From contig JAUWLH010000040.1 in the NCBI GenBank assembly GCA_030613835.1, positions 1 to 10,287 on the forward strand: a DNA stretch of 10,287 bases, given 5' to 3'. The notes under the pieces were generated by a model that searched no databases, had not been told where the DNA came from, and saw only the letters and a program-made list of their open reading frames with translations. The position numbers were made by a program, and so were the translations under genes. The stretch is from Candidatus Bathyarchaeota archaeon. Its GTDB lineage: Archaea > Thermoproteota > Bathyarchaeia > TCS64. The first letter of the stretch is position 1; each line of letters opens with the position of its first letter. This document shows, in pieces, positions 1 to 6,416 of the stretch.

Positions 1-33
1 AATCTTCACCCAATTTTTCCCAGCACATCTTTT

Positions 34-969
34 ATGCCTAAAAAGCCCAGAGGGTACGTTGATTCTATGAGTAAGATAAGGGTGGGGCTGCCCAAGCTGA
101 CTTACAGCGGTCACCTCGGTAGGACAGAGGCCGATGAGGGACCAAAGACAATGGAGGAGGGGGGATTGATACCCCTACTGGAGGGAATGGATTGCGAGGT
201 AGCGGAAAGCGTCTACGCGAAACTGGGCCCCGAGGAGGAGAAGGTTTACGGTGCGAGGCTCAGGTTAGGGCTTGCAAGCAGCAATCTGGCTGATATTGTG
301 GCCAAGCAGATCCAGGCAGGGATACTGCCCATTGGACTGCTAGCAAATTGCAATGGCTTGATGGGGATGCTAGCGGGGCACCAGCGGGCAAGCGGGTCTT
401 GGAAGCCGTTGAAGGTTGGCCTGGTATGGATCGACGCCCACGGCGACTTTAACACGCCCGAGACGAGCCTCAGCGGCATGATGGGCGGGATGCCCGTAGC
501 TATCAGCACAGGCCTGTGCTTACACCATATCCGACGAGCTTGCGGCATTGATCCGCCACTTCCAATCAGCTACGTCACCATGGTGGGTGTCAGGGACACC
601 GACCCTTGGGAGCAAAACCTCATAGACAACTACGGGATACCCCAGATCACCGTTGCCGACCTGAAGGTTGGGAGCCCTAAGATCTACGGGGAGATGGAGA
701 GGCTTGCGACATTAACTGACCTCATCTACGTCCACGTTGACCTCGATATTCTTGACCCGGATGATATCCCCGGGGCAGGGCTGCCGGTAGAGAACGGTCC
801 GACGGCGGACGAGCTGGGTGATGCGCTGGAAATTATGTTCAAACACCCGAAGGCAACCGGATATGGCATGGCCTCATACCCATGGAGCAGGGACACTGAG
901 CGCAAAGGACTGAAATCGGTATACAGGCTTGTCGAGGGCGTCATCAAGGGTGTGAAAAGCAGAGACTAG
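34..969 (+). CDS. Arginase/agmatinase-superfamily (ureohydrolase-fold) protein, variant active site
   Basis: Probable metal-dependent hydrolase of the arginase/agmatinase/formiminoglutamase fold, cytosolic, substrate unknown. Visible motifs are DAHGDFNTPET (D134, H136, D138) and VDLDILDP (D236, D238), which supply five of the six manganese ligands of arginase. The following PGAGLPVENG segment and E260 match the family's substrate-side loop. The first motif, GGDHS in arginases, reads ANCNG at 104-108, so the sixth ligand His is Asn107. The SGNxHG histidine is Gly151. Length (311 aa) is normal for the family. The start is uncertain: ATG at 34 has no Shine-Dalgarno. ATG at 67 (MSKIRVGLPKL) has GAGGG at 49-53 and gives 300 aa. 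The frame is also open back to base 1, though that stretch is AT-rich and looks non-coding. It converges on the FAD oxidoreductase gene 37 bases downstream. Superfamily membership is seen clearly; the reaction is not known. Confidence 0.85.
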   Translation: MPKKPRGYVDSMSKIRVGLPKLTYSGHLGRTEADEGPKTMEEGGLIPLLEGMDCEVAESVYAKLGPEEEKVYGARLRLGLASSNLADIVAKQIQAGILPIGLLANCNGLMGMLAGHQRASGSWKPLKVGLVWIDAHGDFNTPETSLSGMMGGMPVAISTGLCLHHIRRACGIDPPLPISYVTMVGVRDTDPWEQNLIDNYGIPQITVADLKVGSPKIYGEMERLATLTDLIYVHVDLDILDPDDIPGAGLPVENGPTADELGDALEIMFKHPKATGYGMASYPWSRDTERKGLKSVYRLVEGVIKGVKSRD

Positions 970-979
970 AGTTCCACCT

Positions 980-985
980 AAAAAA
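980..985 (-). terminator. T-tract terminator of the FAD oxidoreductase gene
   Basis: On the minus strand a run of six T lies about 21 bases after the stop codon of the oxidoreductase, in the 37-base gap between two convergent genes. Archaeal RNA polymerase commonly terminates at short U-tracts without a hairpin. The assignment rests on position and composition only. Confidence 0.4.
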
Positions 986-1006
986 GGAAATTCCAAGTAA
1001 GAGGGA

Positions 1007-2287
1007 TTAGATCACGAACTCCTCGTGCTCTACAGCCCTGTTTTTGATCCCGAGCTTGGCGACCGACAGCTTTCGTCCACCGTGGAGCTCGGCCTCGGCC
1101 TCTCCGGCGCAAAGCGCGTCCGCAACCCTGCCAATAGCGTCACCCTTCATGATACCACTTCCGCTGCCGCATCCCACGTAGAGAAATCCTTTCTCACCGT
1201 AGATGACTGGTGTCTCGTCGAAGCTGTTGATGGCGTACTGGCCCGCCCAGCTATTCATGGGCCGGATGTCCTCAAACTCGTTGAAGTACATGACTAGTGC
1301 GTGGTAGATGTTGTTGGTGTAATAGTCATCCTCGGCTTGGGGGTCCTCCTCTAGCTCGAACTTCCTGGGGATTGTGTCGGCACAGCCTAGCCAGATACTT
1401 CCCTCGGTGAGCTCCGCCTTGAGGAATATCCCAGCGGTAGGCAGCACCACGAGGGGCAGCGCATTCTCGTGATTCAGGCTATTGGTCCTCATGACAGGGT
1501 CCAGCTTGGGCTCCTTGAAAGCAAACAGCTGCCTCTTTTTAGGCCTCTGGAAACAGTCAAACCCGACGGGGTCCATGAGCTGATGTGCCCACACCCCGCA
1601 TGCGACAACAGTTGTGTCTGCCGTTATCTCGCCATCTGAGGTCTTGGCGCCAGCGATCCCCTTTTCCTGCCATACGAACGGCTCCCCTGGTATCCCCAGC
1701 TCCATCTTAGGCTTCACCATGAGCTCGGTGGCCTCGGTGTTGTATTTTACCTCGCCTCCCAGCTTCAGGAACTCGGCCTCGTAGGCCCGAACAAGCGCAT
1801 CAGCGTCGAGGCTACCGCATTTCTTGCCGTAGATCCCGTAGTCCACGTTCTCGAGTCCAAGCAGCTCAGCCTCCTCGTCATCCCCGAAATCGGTCATCAG
1901 TGAGGGGACCCTCGCCTCGATCTCCTCCCTGTTGTAGACCTCCAGCTCGATCTTCCTCGCCTTTAAACCCTCAACCGCAGGGCGTATCTTCTCGTACTGC
2001 TCCTCGCTGAAAAGCCACAGGTAACCGATGGACTCCATTTTCAGGTTGAAACCCAACTCCTTCTCCATGTGGAAGAAGTAATCGATGCTTGAGTCGGCCA
2101 GCAGGTAATTTGTCTCGCTCGTGAAAATGTTCCTGAACCCCCCTTCGCTCTTTGCGCTGTTGCCCTGTCCGGGTCCGGCGTACTTGTCTATCACCACTAT
2201 TTTCTTAGACGGGTCGCGTTTCTTCATGTAATATGCTGTCGAGAGACCCATTATACCTGCCCCGATGATCAAGGTGTCGCAGTCCAT
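1007..2287 (-). CDS. FAD-dependent oxidoreductase, DAO family (sarcosine oxidase beta / glycine oxidase-like)
   Basis: Predicted flavoenzyme oxidising an amine or amino-acid-type substrate (DAO superfamily: D-amino-acid oxidase, glycine/sarcosine oxidase and dehydrogenase beta subunits, FOXRED1). The N-terminus carries the dinucleotide-binding GAGIMG (G9, G11, G14), with Asp34 at the end of the second strand to bind the FAD ribose. The stretch around 44-55 (SAKSEGGFRNIF) matches the family's flavin-contacting region. The C-terminal glycine-rich segment VGCGSGSG (371-378), followed by GDAIGRVADAL, is the usual closing FAD contact. At 426 aa it is a typical soluble single-domain length, with no signal peptide or membrane helix. 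Substrate and electron acceptor cannot be read from sequence. An AT-rich box at 2311-2320 is centred 29 bases from the ATG, consistent with a nearly leaderless transcript. The convergent arginase-like gene is the only hint of a nitrogen-compound pathway, and that is inference. Confidence 0.85.
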   Translation of the reverse strand: MDCDTLIIGAGIMGLSTAYYMKKRDPSKKIVVIDKYAGPGQGNSAKSEGGFRNIFTSETNYLLADSSIDYFFHMEKELGFNLKMESIGYLWLFSEEQYEKIRPAVEGLKARKIELEVYNREEIEARVPSLMTDFGDDEEAELLGLENVDYGIYGKKCGSLDADALVRAYEAEFLKLGGEVKYNTEATELMVKPKMELGIPGEPFVWQEKGIAGAKTSDGEITADTTVVACGVWAHQLMDPVGFDCFQRPKKRQLFAFKEPKLDPVMRTNSLNHENALPLVVLPTAGIFLKAELTEGSIWLGCADTIPRKFELEEDPQAEDDYYTNNIYHALVMYFNEFEDIRPMNSWAGQYAINSFDETPVIYGEKGFLYVGCGSGSGIMKGDAIGRVADALCAGEAEAELHGGRKLSVAKLGIKNRAVEHEEFVI

Positions 2288-2310
2288 ACCGACAGAGTTT
2301 CGTCTAACAG

Positions 2311-2320
2311 ATTTAATCTT
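2311..2320 (-). promoter_or_regulatory. Putative TATA box of the FAD oxidoreductase gene
   Basis: The minus strand reads AAGATTAAAT, centred about 28-29 bases before the ATG at 2287. That spacing would put the transcription start at or just before the start codon, as in leaderless archaeal genes. No Shine-Dalgarno is visible before this ATG, which agrees with a leaderless transcript. The box is not a perfect consensus. Confidence 0.4.
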
Positions 2321-2390
2321 AATTGTTGAAGATCGGGTATTCTTCGACGACTGTCTGTACTTTCATCAATTCCCAGGCTACCCGAAGCAT
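2319..2390 (-). CDS. Doubtful 23-aa small ORF with Shine-Dalgarno-like sequence
   Basis: Reading minus from ATG at 2390 gives MLRVAWELMKVQTVVEEYPI plus three residues, then TAA. An AAGGAG sequence (2395-2400) lies 4 bases before the start, a plausible ribosome site. The peptide is mildly amphipathic with no recognisable motif, membrane helix or Cys pattern. Its 3' end overlaps the putative TATA region of the FAD oxidoreductase gene, and the nearest AT-rich box upstream (about 2409-2416) is only some 22 bases away, too close for a normal archaeal promoter. It could be a genuine small protein, the tail of a decayed gene, or chance. I lean towards chance or decay. Confidence 0.15.
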   Translation of the reverse strand: MLRVAWELMKVQTVVEEYPIFNN

Positions 2391-2432
2391 CGTTCTCCTT
2401 CATACATGAAATATTGTTGAAGCAGTCACCAG

Positions 2433-2630
2433 ATGACTGAGTATGTTACGGGGCAGGAGCTGCCAGACAGGTACATGGCAGAAAGCCAGCTCTCCACAGG
2501 GAGCCCAGAGCTAGACAGCCTGATAGAGGGCCCCCAGCGTGGACTGTTCTAATATGTCTCCGGCAAGAAGAGGATCGGGATCAAGCTTTACGAAAGGACT
2601 AGGCTGGACTCGTTCGCCCAGTTATTTAAT
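2433..2630 (+). pseudogene. Decayed fragment of a RecA/RadA/KaiC-like ATPase
   Basis: From ATG at 2433 the frame reads MTEYVTGQELPDRYM, then AESQLSTGSPELDSLIEG and PQRGLF, then TAA at 2550-2552. The LSTGSPELDxLI...GLF pattern matches the start of archaeal RecA-superfamily ATPases (RadA, RadB, KaiC-like), where it comes just before the Walker A loop. After the stop the same frame stays coding-like (YVSGKKRIGIKLYERTRLDS and onward), with G/C-rich third positions like those of neighbouring genes, up to about 2630. The frame then runs into the 3' end of the opposite-strand ABC ATPase gene and stops at 2676-2678. No Walker A, Walker B or ATPase core is present. The simplest reading is a gene reduced by a nonsense change and an internal or 3' deletion. 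A working 39-aa peptide is less likely. The family match is by eye only. Confidence 0.45.
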
Positions 2631-2632
2631 AC

Positions 2633-2637
2633 AAAAA
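2633..2637 (-). terminator. T-tract terminator of the ABC transporter operon
   Basis: The minus strand has TCCTTTTTGTATTAAAT starting directly after the ATPase stop codon. The T5 run within the first ten bases past the stop fits an archaeal U-tract terminator for the permease-ATPase operon. No hairpin is seen. Confidence 0.35.
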
Positions 2638-2640
2638 GGA

Positions 2641-3540
2641 TTAGTGGACGACGCCTAGGCGGTTCAACTCGTCCCTGAGCACGTCAGATGTGTTCTTCAG
2701 GTCGGTCTGATGAACGACGTATTCGTCGCCGCTGATGACCCCCTGTTTGAACTGGCTGTCCAGACCTGCTAGGGTGGTCTCTATCTCGCTGACCCTTTGT
2801 CTCAGGTGGTCTGCGTAGTCACCGGTGTGGCCGTCATGCGTCTCAGTGGTGGGGGACACGTCCGCCTGGACAACGCCATCGTTCATCCTTAGGATCCGAT
2901 CAGAGACCCTAGCGATGCTGGGGTCGTGAGTGACCATGATGACCGTCTTGCCGAGTTCCTTGTTCACCTTGCGCAGGTACTGGACCACTATGGCCGCGTT
3001 CTCGGTGTCAAGCTCACCAGTGGGCTCGTCAGCCAAGACCAGAGGTGGGTCGTTAGCCAGCGCAGCCGCGAGGGCTATCCTCTGCTGTTCTCCGCCGCTT
3101 AGCTCACCTGGTTTGTGGTCCTTCCTGTTGAGCATACCGACCACGCCCAGCAGTTCATTGACCCTCTTGTTCCTCTCATCGGCCTTGATTCCAAGTGCTG
3201 CCATTGGCAGCTCCACGTTCTCGGCTGCTGTGAGGGTCGGGATCAGGTTCATGTTCTGGAACACGTGACCTACTGTCTTCCTCCTGAAATTTACCAGATC
3301 ACTGACACTCATGCCTTTGATGTCGGTCTCGAAGACCTTGACGCTTCCAGCGGTGGCTTTGTCGAGCCCACCTATAATATTTAGCAAGGTGGACTTTCCG
3401 CTACCCGACACCCCGATGATAGCGATCATCTCGCCTTTACGGACGTTCACGTTCAGGCCCCTGAGAGCCTGGACCTCGATGTTGCCTAGCTTGTATATCT
3501 TGATCAGATCTCTTACGATAACCGCGTTTCTTGTACTCAT
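2641..3540 (-). CDS. ABC transporter ATP-binding protein, MacB/LolD type, with SHOCT-like tail
   Basis: Cytosolic ATPase that powers the FtsX-like permease encoded just upstream in the same operon. All nucleotide-binding motifs are intact: Walker A GVSGSGKST (43-51), Q-loop Gln95, signature LSGGEQQR (147-154), Walker B VLADEP (168-173) with catalytic Glu172, D-loop region GELD (175-178) and switch His205. The Walker B run ending ADEPTGELD is typical of the LolD/MacB/FtsE group. After the ATPase core (to about 225) comes a polar linker. A helical tail (245-299) contains FKQGVISGDEYVVHQTDL, which has the pattern of a SHOCT motif (leucines, then GxIsxxEY, then Lys/Leu), flanked by heptad-like leucines. 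Start: ATG at 3540 has a strong Shine-Dalgarno GGAGG (3548-3552) with 7-base spacing inside the permease end, and only 2 bases separate the genes, so they are translationally linked. Confidence 0.93.
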   Translation of the reverse strand: MSTRNAVIVRDLIKIYKLGNIEVQALRGLNVNVRKGEMIAIIGVSGSGKSTLLNIIGGLDKATAGSVKVFETDIKGMSVSDLVNFRRKTVGHVFQNMNLIPTLTAAENVELPMAALGIKADERNKRVNELLGVVGMLNRKDHKPGELSGGEQQRIALAAALANDPPLVLADEPTGELDTENAAIVVQYLRKVNKELGKTVIMVTHDPSIARVSDRILRMNDGVVQADVSPTTETHDGHTGDYADHLRQRVSEIETTLAGLDSQFKQGVISGDEYVVHQTDLKNTSDVLRDELNRLGVVH

Positions 3541-3542
3541 TT

Positions 3543-6290
3543 TTATTCCTCCAGTTTCAGATCCGGCTCCGCCGAGATCCTGTTTATGGCCACCACTATT
3601 GGCACAATGGTGGACAAGATTATTAGTCCAATGATTGCCCCCAGCTTGACTAATACGCTGGAGGGGAATATCACTCTGTAACTGAATATGAACCCGAGGG
3701 TATTGTTAAGCAGGTTCACCACACCGTACAGGGTTATGACGCCCACGACAGTACCGAGGATTATGGCGAATATGTCCATGCCTAGGTGCTCGGTGAGCAT
3801 TGTGATCGCCAGTTGGCGTGGGCTGTAGCCCCTGATGACCATGATGGTCAGCTCCTTCTTCCTGCTGCGGATCATTGTTGAAATTATCAGCACGACCCCA
3901 ACAGATGCAACCAGCCCCGCGAAGTACGTTCCAAGCACTTGTATCTGCTTGGGCCCCGAGAGGATGATGTTGTTGATAGCATATCTATGGTTGATCTCAG
4001 CTATGTCGACGCGCTGAACATCTGGGTCAACATCCTCCAGGACGATCTTGATGGCATCGACATCAATGTCGGGTTCTAGGTTCAATATTATCCTCCTCTG
4101 GTCGATGTATCGCTCCCTGATCTGTTCCATGAATGTGTGGCTGACGTACATCATTGGGTTGCTTGGAATGTAGTTGTCCGGGTTAGTCTTCCCGTAGAAT
4201 CCAACAATCTTGACCTGGTATGTTCGGCCGGCCGTCTGAAGCAGCATAGTGTTGTTCACGCTGAGTCCCAGCGCCTGCCCTGCCCCGTACTCAATGAAGG
4301 CCCCGTTATCGATGGCAGCCATGGCATCGAACATGCCAGGGTCATGAGCGAAGTTAAGCGGCATGTACGCTGTTTCCTCCCAGACAAGGGGGTCAATGCC
4401 CCTCACGGGTATAACAGTAAGACTTGTATCCGGGTTGAAGAGCACCTCTATACTCGCTGACTGGACCCCATCCACCTCAAGTAGCTTCTCAAGCACCTCC
4501 TCAGCTCCCTGACCCTCGAATAGCCAAACCGCGGCGTCCGCGCCCACAGCTGTGTTAACGGCGGAAGCAAGGAAATCCTCGCTGGTAGCGACGTTCCCGA
4601 TGACGGTGACGCTGTATCCTACGATAAGTGCTATCATGAAAGTCGAGGCAGCCGTCCGTTTCAGGTTCCTCCTGCTGCTAAGAGCTGATAGCTTCGCAAC
4701 GTCTCCGACGAACAGCCCCGCGAACTTTGTGAGCAGGGTCTGGTACCAAGGAGCGTACTGGATAAACAGCTTGGTGAATCCCCAGAAAAGAAGGATAGGA
4801 GCTATAAAGCTCAGCAAATAGTCTGTGCCCCACCAAGTCTGGAAGATCAAGTTGATGACCAGGTTGCTAGTGGATGGCCTGAACTGCTCCACGGTGATGC
4901 CCATGTAGATCATTATGGTCCTGTATATACCGAGGGATAGGGCGAGCGAAGGCTCTAAGATAGAGAACCCATCCTCGTCCTCCGTGCTATGCTCCCTGAG
5001 AGCTTCCACCATGTTGACCTGGGCAGCCCTCTGGGCTGGCTTGTAAAGTGAGATAAGCGCAAGAACTAGACTGAACGCAAATACTGTCCCAACTGTAATC
5101 GGTGAAATAGAAGAAAGAGTCTCAATGGGCCCGACGCCCTCGATGACAAGCGGCAGGATAAGGCTACTTCCCAACAGCCCCATGAACCCAGCGAAAACCG
5201 CTACGACAAGCCCCTCGAATAGGAGCATGTATAGTATTTGCTTGTGGTTCATTCCACGAGTCAAAAGGAGACCGATCTCTCTCTTTCTCATACCGAACAC
5301 GACCTCGGTTATGGTCAATCCGAGGTACCATGCAGTGAAAAAAACAGGAAGGCTAACGATTATTGTGCTAATCTTCATCTGATTGGAGTTGTTCTTGATG
5401 ATGGTTAGTATCTCGCCCAGGAAGTTTCTGGGTGTGAAATAGAACTCAGCGCCCTCGGAGTTCAGTTGCTCGTTGATGAAATCGATGGTCTCAATTGAGC
5501 CATCGATATCCCACGGGTTTACTAGTCCCTCCCTGTCAAGGGAGATAAGGGCCACTCCGAACTGGTCATTTACGGGTCTCCTCTGCTCCGCGAATATCTC
5601 CTTCATGATATCCATGTAGGTCTCCTCACTGATCAGCACCAAGTTGTAGCTCGGTCGCTTCTGGCTTGGATCGTTTTTACTGAACAGGCTCTGAAGGTAG
5701 ACATCGTACCTGCTGACAAAGAGCGTCCATTCCTTGTCCTTGATCCCCACGGCATCCGCCAATGGGAACTTGAATTGTCTATTCTCGAACCCAGGGGGGC
5801 TCTTCCATAAGTACGTCTCCATCGCGATGACCACGGTCCCGTTGTCAAAGCAAAGGGGTGCGACCGCGGAGCTGGCGTCAAAGTACACCTTCCCGCGTTC
5901 AAACTGATCTACACCGACAAATCCCTCGTAGAAGATGGAATCATTCGGGATGGCTACCATGTAGACGCCTTCAATCGTGGTATTGACGGTCCCAGGCTCG
6001 AAAAGTCGAACTGGGGTCCGCATGAAATAATCTAATCGTTCAACGCCTTCAACGGACCCGAAGAACTCATCTATCTCGGATATCCGGGTCTTGGTAATAT
6101 TCTTGTCAAGAGCCATGGATATGATATCGTAGGGCGCCGACGCAAACACCTGCTCAAGGGTCTTTGCCCCAATAACGTCCGCCCCCTGAAGGATGCCCGC
6201 GAAAAGGGTCGAAGCGAGCGCGACGCTGAGGAAAAGAGACAGGAAAAGCCCTTTACCCCTAATAATCCGTTTTATGGCGTAATTGAACAT
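3543..6290 (-). CDS. ABC transporter permease with two FtsX/MacB-type halves
   Basis: Integral membrane partner of the ATPase encoded next, of the FtsX/MacB/LolCE (type VII) kind. A first helix (about 14-37) is followed by a large extracytoplasmic domain (about 40-305). Then come helices near 306-332, 354-382 and 397-416, with the FtsX-type cytoplasmic motif FGMRKREIGLLLTRGM (332-347) and the closing KPAQRAAQVNMVEALRE (417-433). After more hydrophobic stretches (about 449-464 and 491-511) the pattern repeats: helix 546-566, second external domain (about 570-780), helix 785-806, the matching motif SRKKELTIMVIRGYS (809-823), and helices 834-860 and 882-903. At 915 aa it is about twice a single FtsX-domain protein, so it probably provides both membrane halves of the transporter. 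Such systems extract lipoproteins or export substrates, or act as mechanotransmitters. No adaptor is encoded nearby, so the role is open. The promoter suggests a leaderless transcript. Confidence 0.9.
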   Translation of the reverse strand: MFNYAIKRIIRGKGLFLSLFLSVALASTLFAGILQGADVIGAKTLEQVFASAPYDIISMALDKNITKTRISEIDEFFGSVEGVERLDYFMRTPVRLFEPGTVNTTIEGVYMVAIPNDSIFYEGFVGVDQFERGKVYFDASSAVAPLCFDNGTVVIAMETYLWKSPPGFENRQFKFPLADAVGIKDKEWTLFVSRYDVYLQSLFSKNDPSQKRPSYNLVLISEETYMDIMKEIFAEQRRPVNDQFGVALISLDREGLVNPWDIDGSIETIDFINEQLNSEGAEFYFTPRNFLGEILTIIKNNSNQMKISTIIVSLPVFFTAWYLGLTITEVVFGMRKREIGLLLTRGMNHKQILYMLLFEGLVVAVFAGFMGLLGSSLILPLVIEGVGPIETLSSISPITVGTVFAFSLVLALISLYKPAQRAAQVNMVEALREHSTEDEDGFSILEPSLALSLGIYRTIMIYMGITVEQFRPSTSNLVINLIFQTWWGTDYLLSFIAPILLFWGFTKLFIQYAPWYQTLLTKFAGLFVGDVAKLSALSSRRNLKRTAASTFMIALIVGYSVTVIGNVATSEDFLASAVNTAVGADAAVWLFEGQGAEEVLEKLLEVDGVQSASIEVLFNPDTSLTVIPVRGIDPLVWEETAYMPLNFAHDPGMFDAMAAIDNGAFIEYGAGQALGLSVNNTMLLQTAGRTYQVKIVGFYGKTNPDNYIPSNPMMYVSHTFMEQIRERYIDQRRIILNLEPDIDVDAIKIVLEDVDPDVQRVDIAEINHRYAINNIILSGPKQIQVLGTYFAGLVASVGVVLIISTMIRSRKKELTIMVIRGYSPRQLAITMLTEHLGMDIFAIILGTVVGVITLYGVVNLLNNTLGFIFSYRVIFPSSVLVKLGAIIGLIILSTIVPIVVAINRISAEPDLKLEE

Positions 6291-6312
6291 CTCTAAACAG
6301 TCGCGATGCCTG

Positions 6313-6322
6313 TTTAAAAAAA
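6313..6322 (-). promoter_or_regulatory. Putative TATA box of the ABC transporter operon
   Basis: The minus strand reads TTTTTTTAAA, centred 27 bases before the permease ATG, which would place the transcription start on the start codon. No Shine-Dalgarno precedes that ATG. A second AT-rich box, ATATATTTT on the minus strand at 6329-6337, is centred 43 bases upstream and would give a leader of about 16 bases. Either could be used. Confidence 0.5.
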
Positions 6323-6386
6323 CTTGCTAAAATATATGTAATTCAAAAGAAAGTAAAGGACATGAAGTTTTCTTTAAATACTAAAG

Positions 6387-6393
6387 TTTATAT
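6387..6393 (+). promoter_or_regulatory. Putative BRE/TATA promoter of the DUF1512-zinc ribbon operon
   Basis: TTTATAT, preceded by CTAAAG (a purine-rich BRE-like element), is centred at 6390, 27 bases before the GTG at 6417 and 36 before the ATG at 6426. This fits a leaderless GTG start or a leader of about ten bases to the ATG. The 126-base region 6291-6416 therefore carries back-to-back promoters for this operon and the ABC transporter. Confidence 0.5.
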
Positions 6394-6416
6394 CACCTGC
6401 CCGGTTTTCAACTGCA

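Larger units (their letters stand above)
2288..2640. other. 353-base gap without an intact gene
   Basis: This is the only gap over 300 bases in the window. From left to right it holds the promoter side of the FAD oxidoreductase gene, the doubtful 23-codon frame (-), a short AT-rich stretch around 2405-2418, the RadA/KaiC-like remnant (+), and the T-tract after the ABC ATPase gene. A 10-base direct repeat, ATTGTTGAAG, occurs at 2322-2331 and 2413-2422. I see no tRNA, strong hairpin or mobile-element end. Confidence 0.6.

Noticed and set aside
245..548. 100-codon minus frame inside the arginase-like gene
   Set aside because: Antisense to the metal-binding motifs of a clear superfamily member, with no supporting signals.
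986..994. Short palindrome GGAAATTCC between the two convergent genes
   Set aside because: Nine bases with four-base arms is within chance, and the adjacent T6 tract already explains termination of the minus-strand gene.
1025..1297. 90-codon frame (+) opposite the FAD oxidoreductase 3' end
   Set aside because: Shadow of the real minus-strand gene; no motif and no ribosome site, and the opposite strand encodes conserved FAD contacts there.
2550..2552. Recoding of the in-frame TAA in the RadA/KaiC-like fragment
   Set aside because: Known recoding in archaea uses TAG (pyrrolysine) or TGA (selenocysteine), not TAA. The downstream part also lacks the ATPase core, so decay is simpler.
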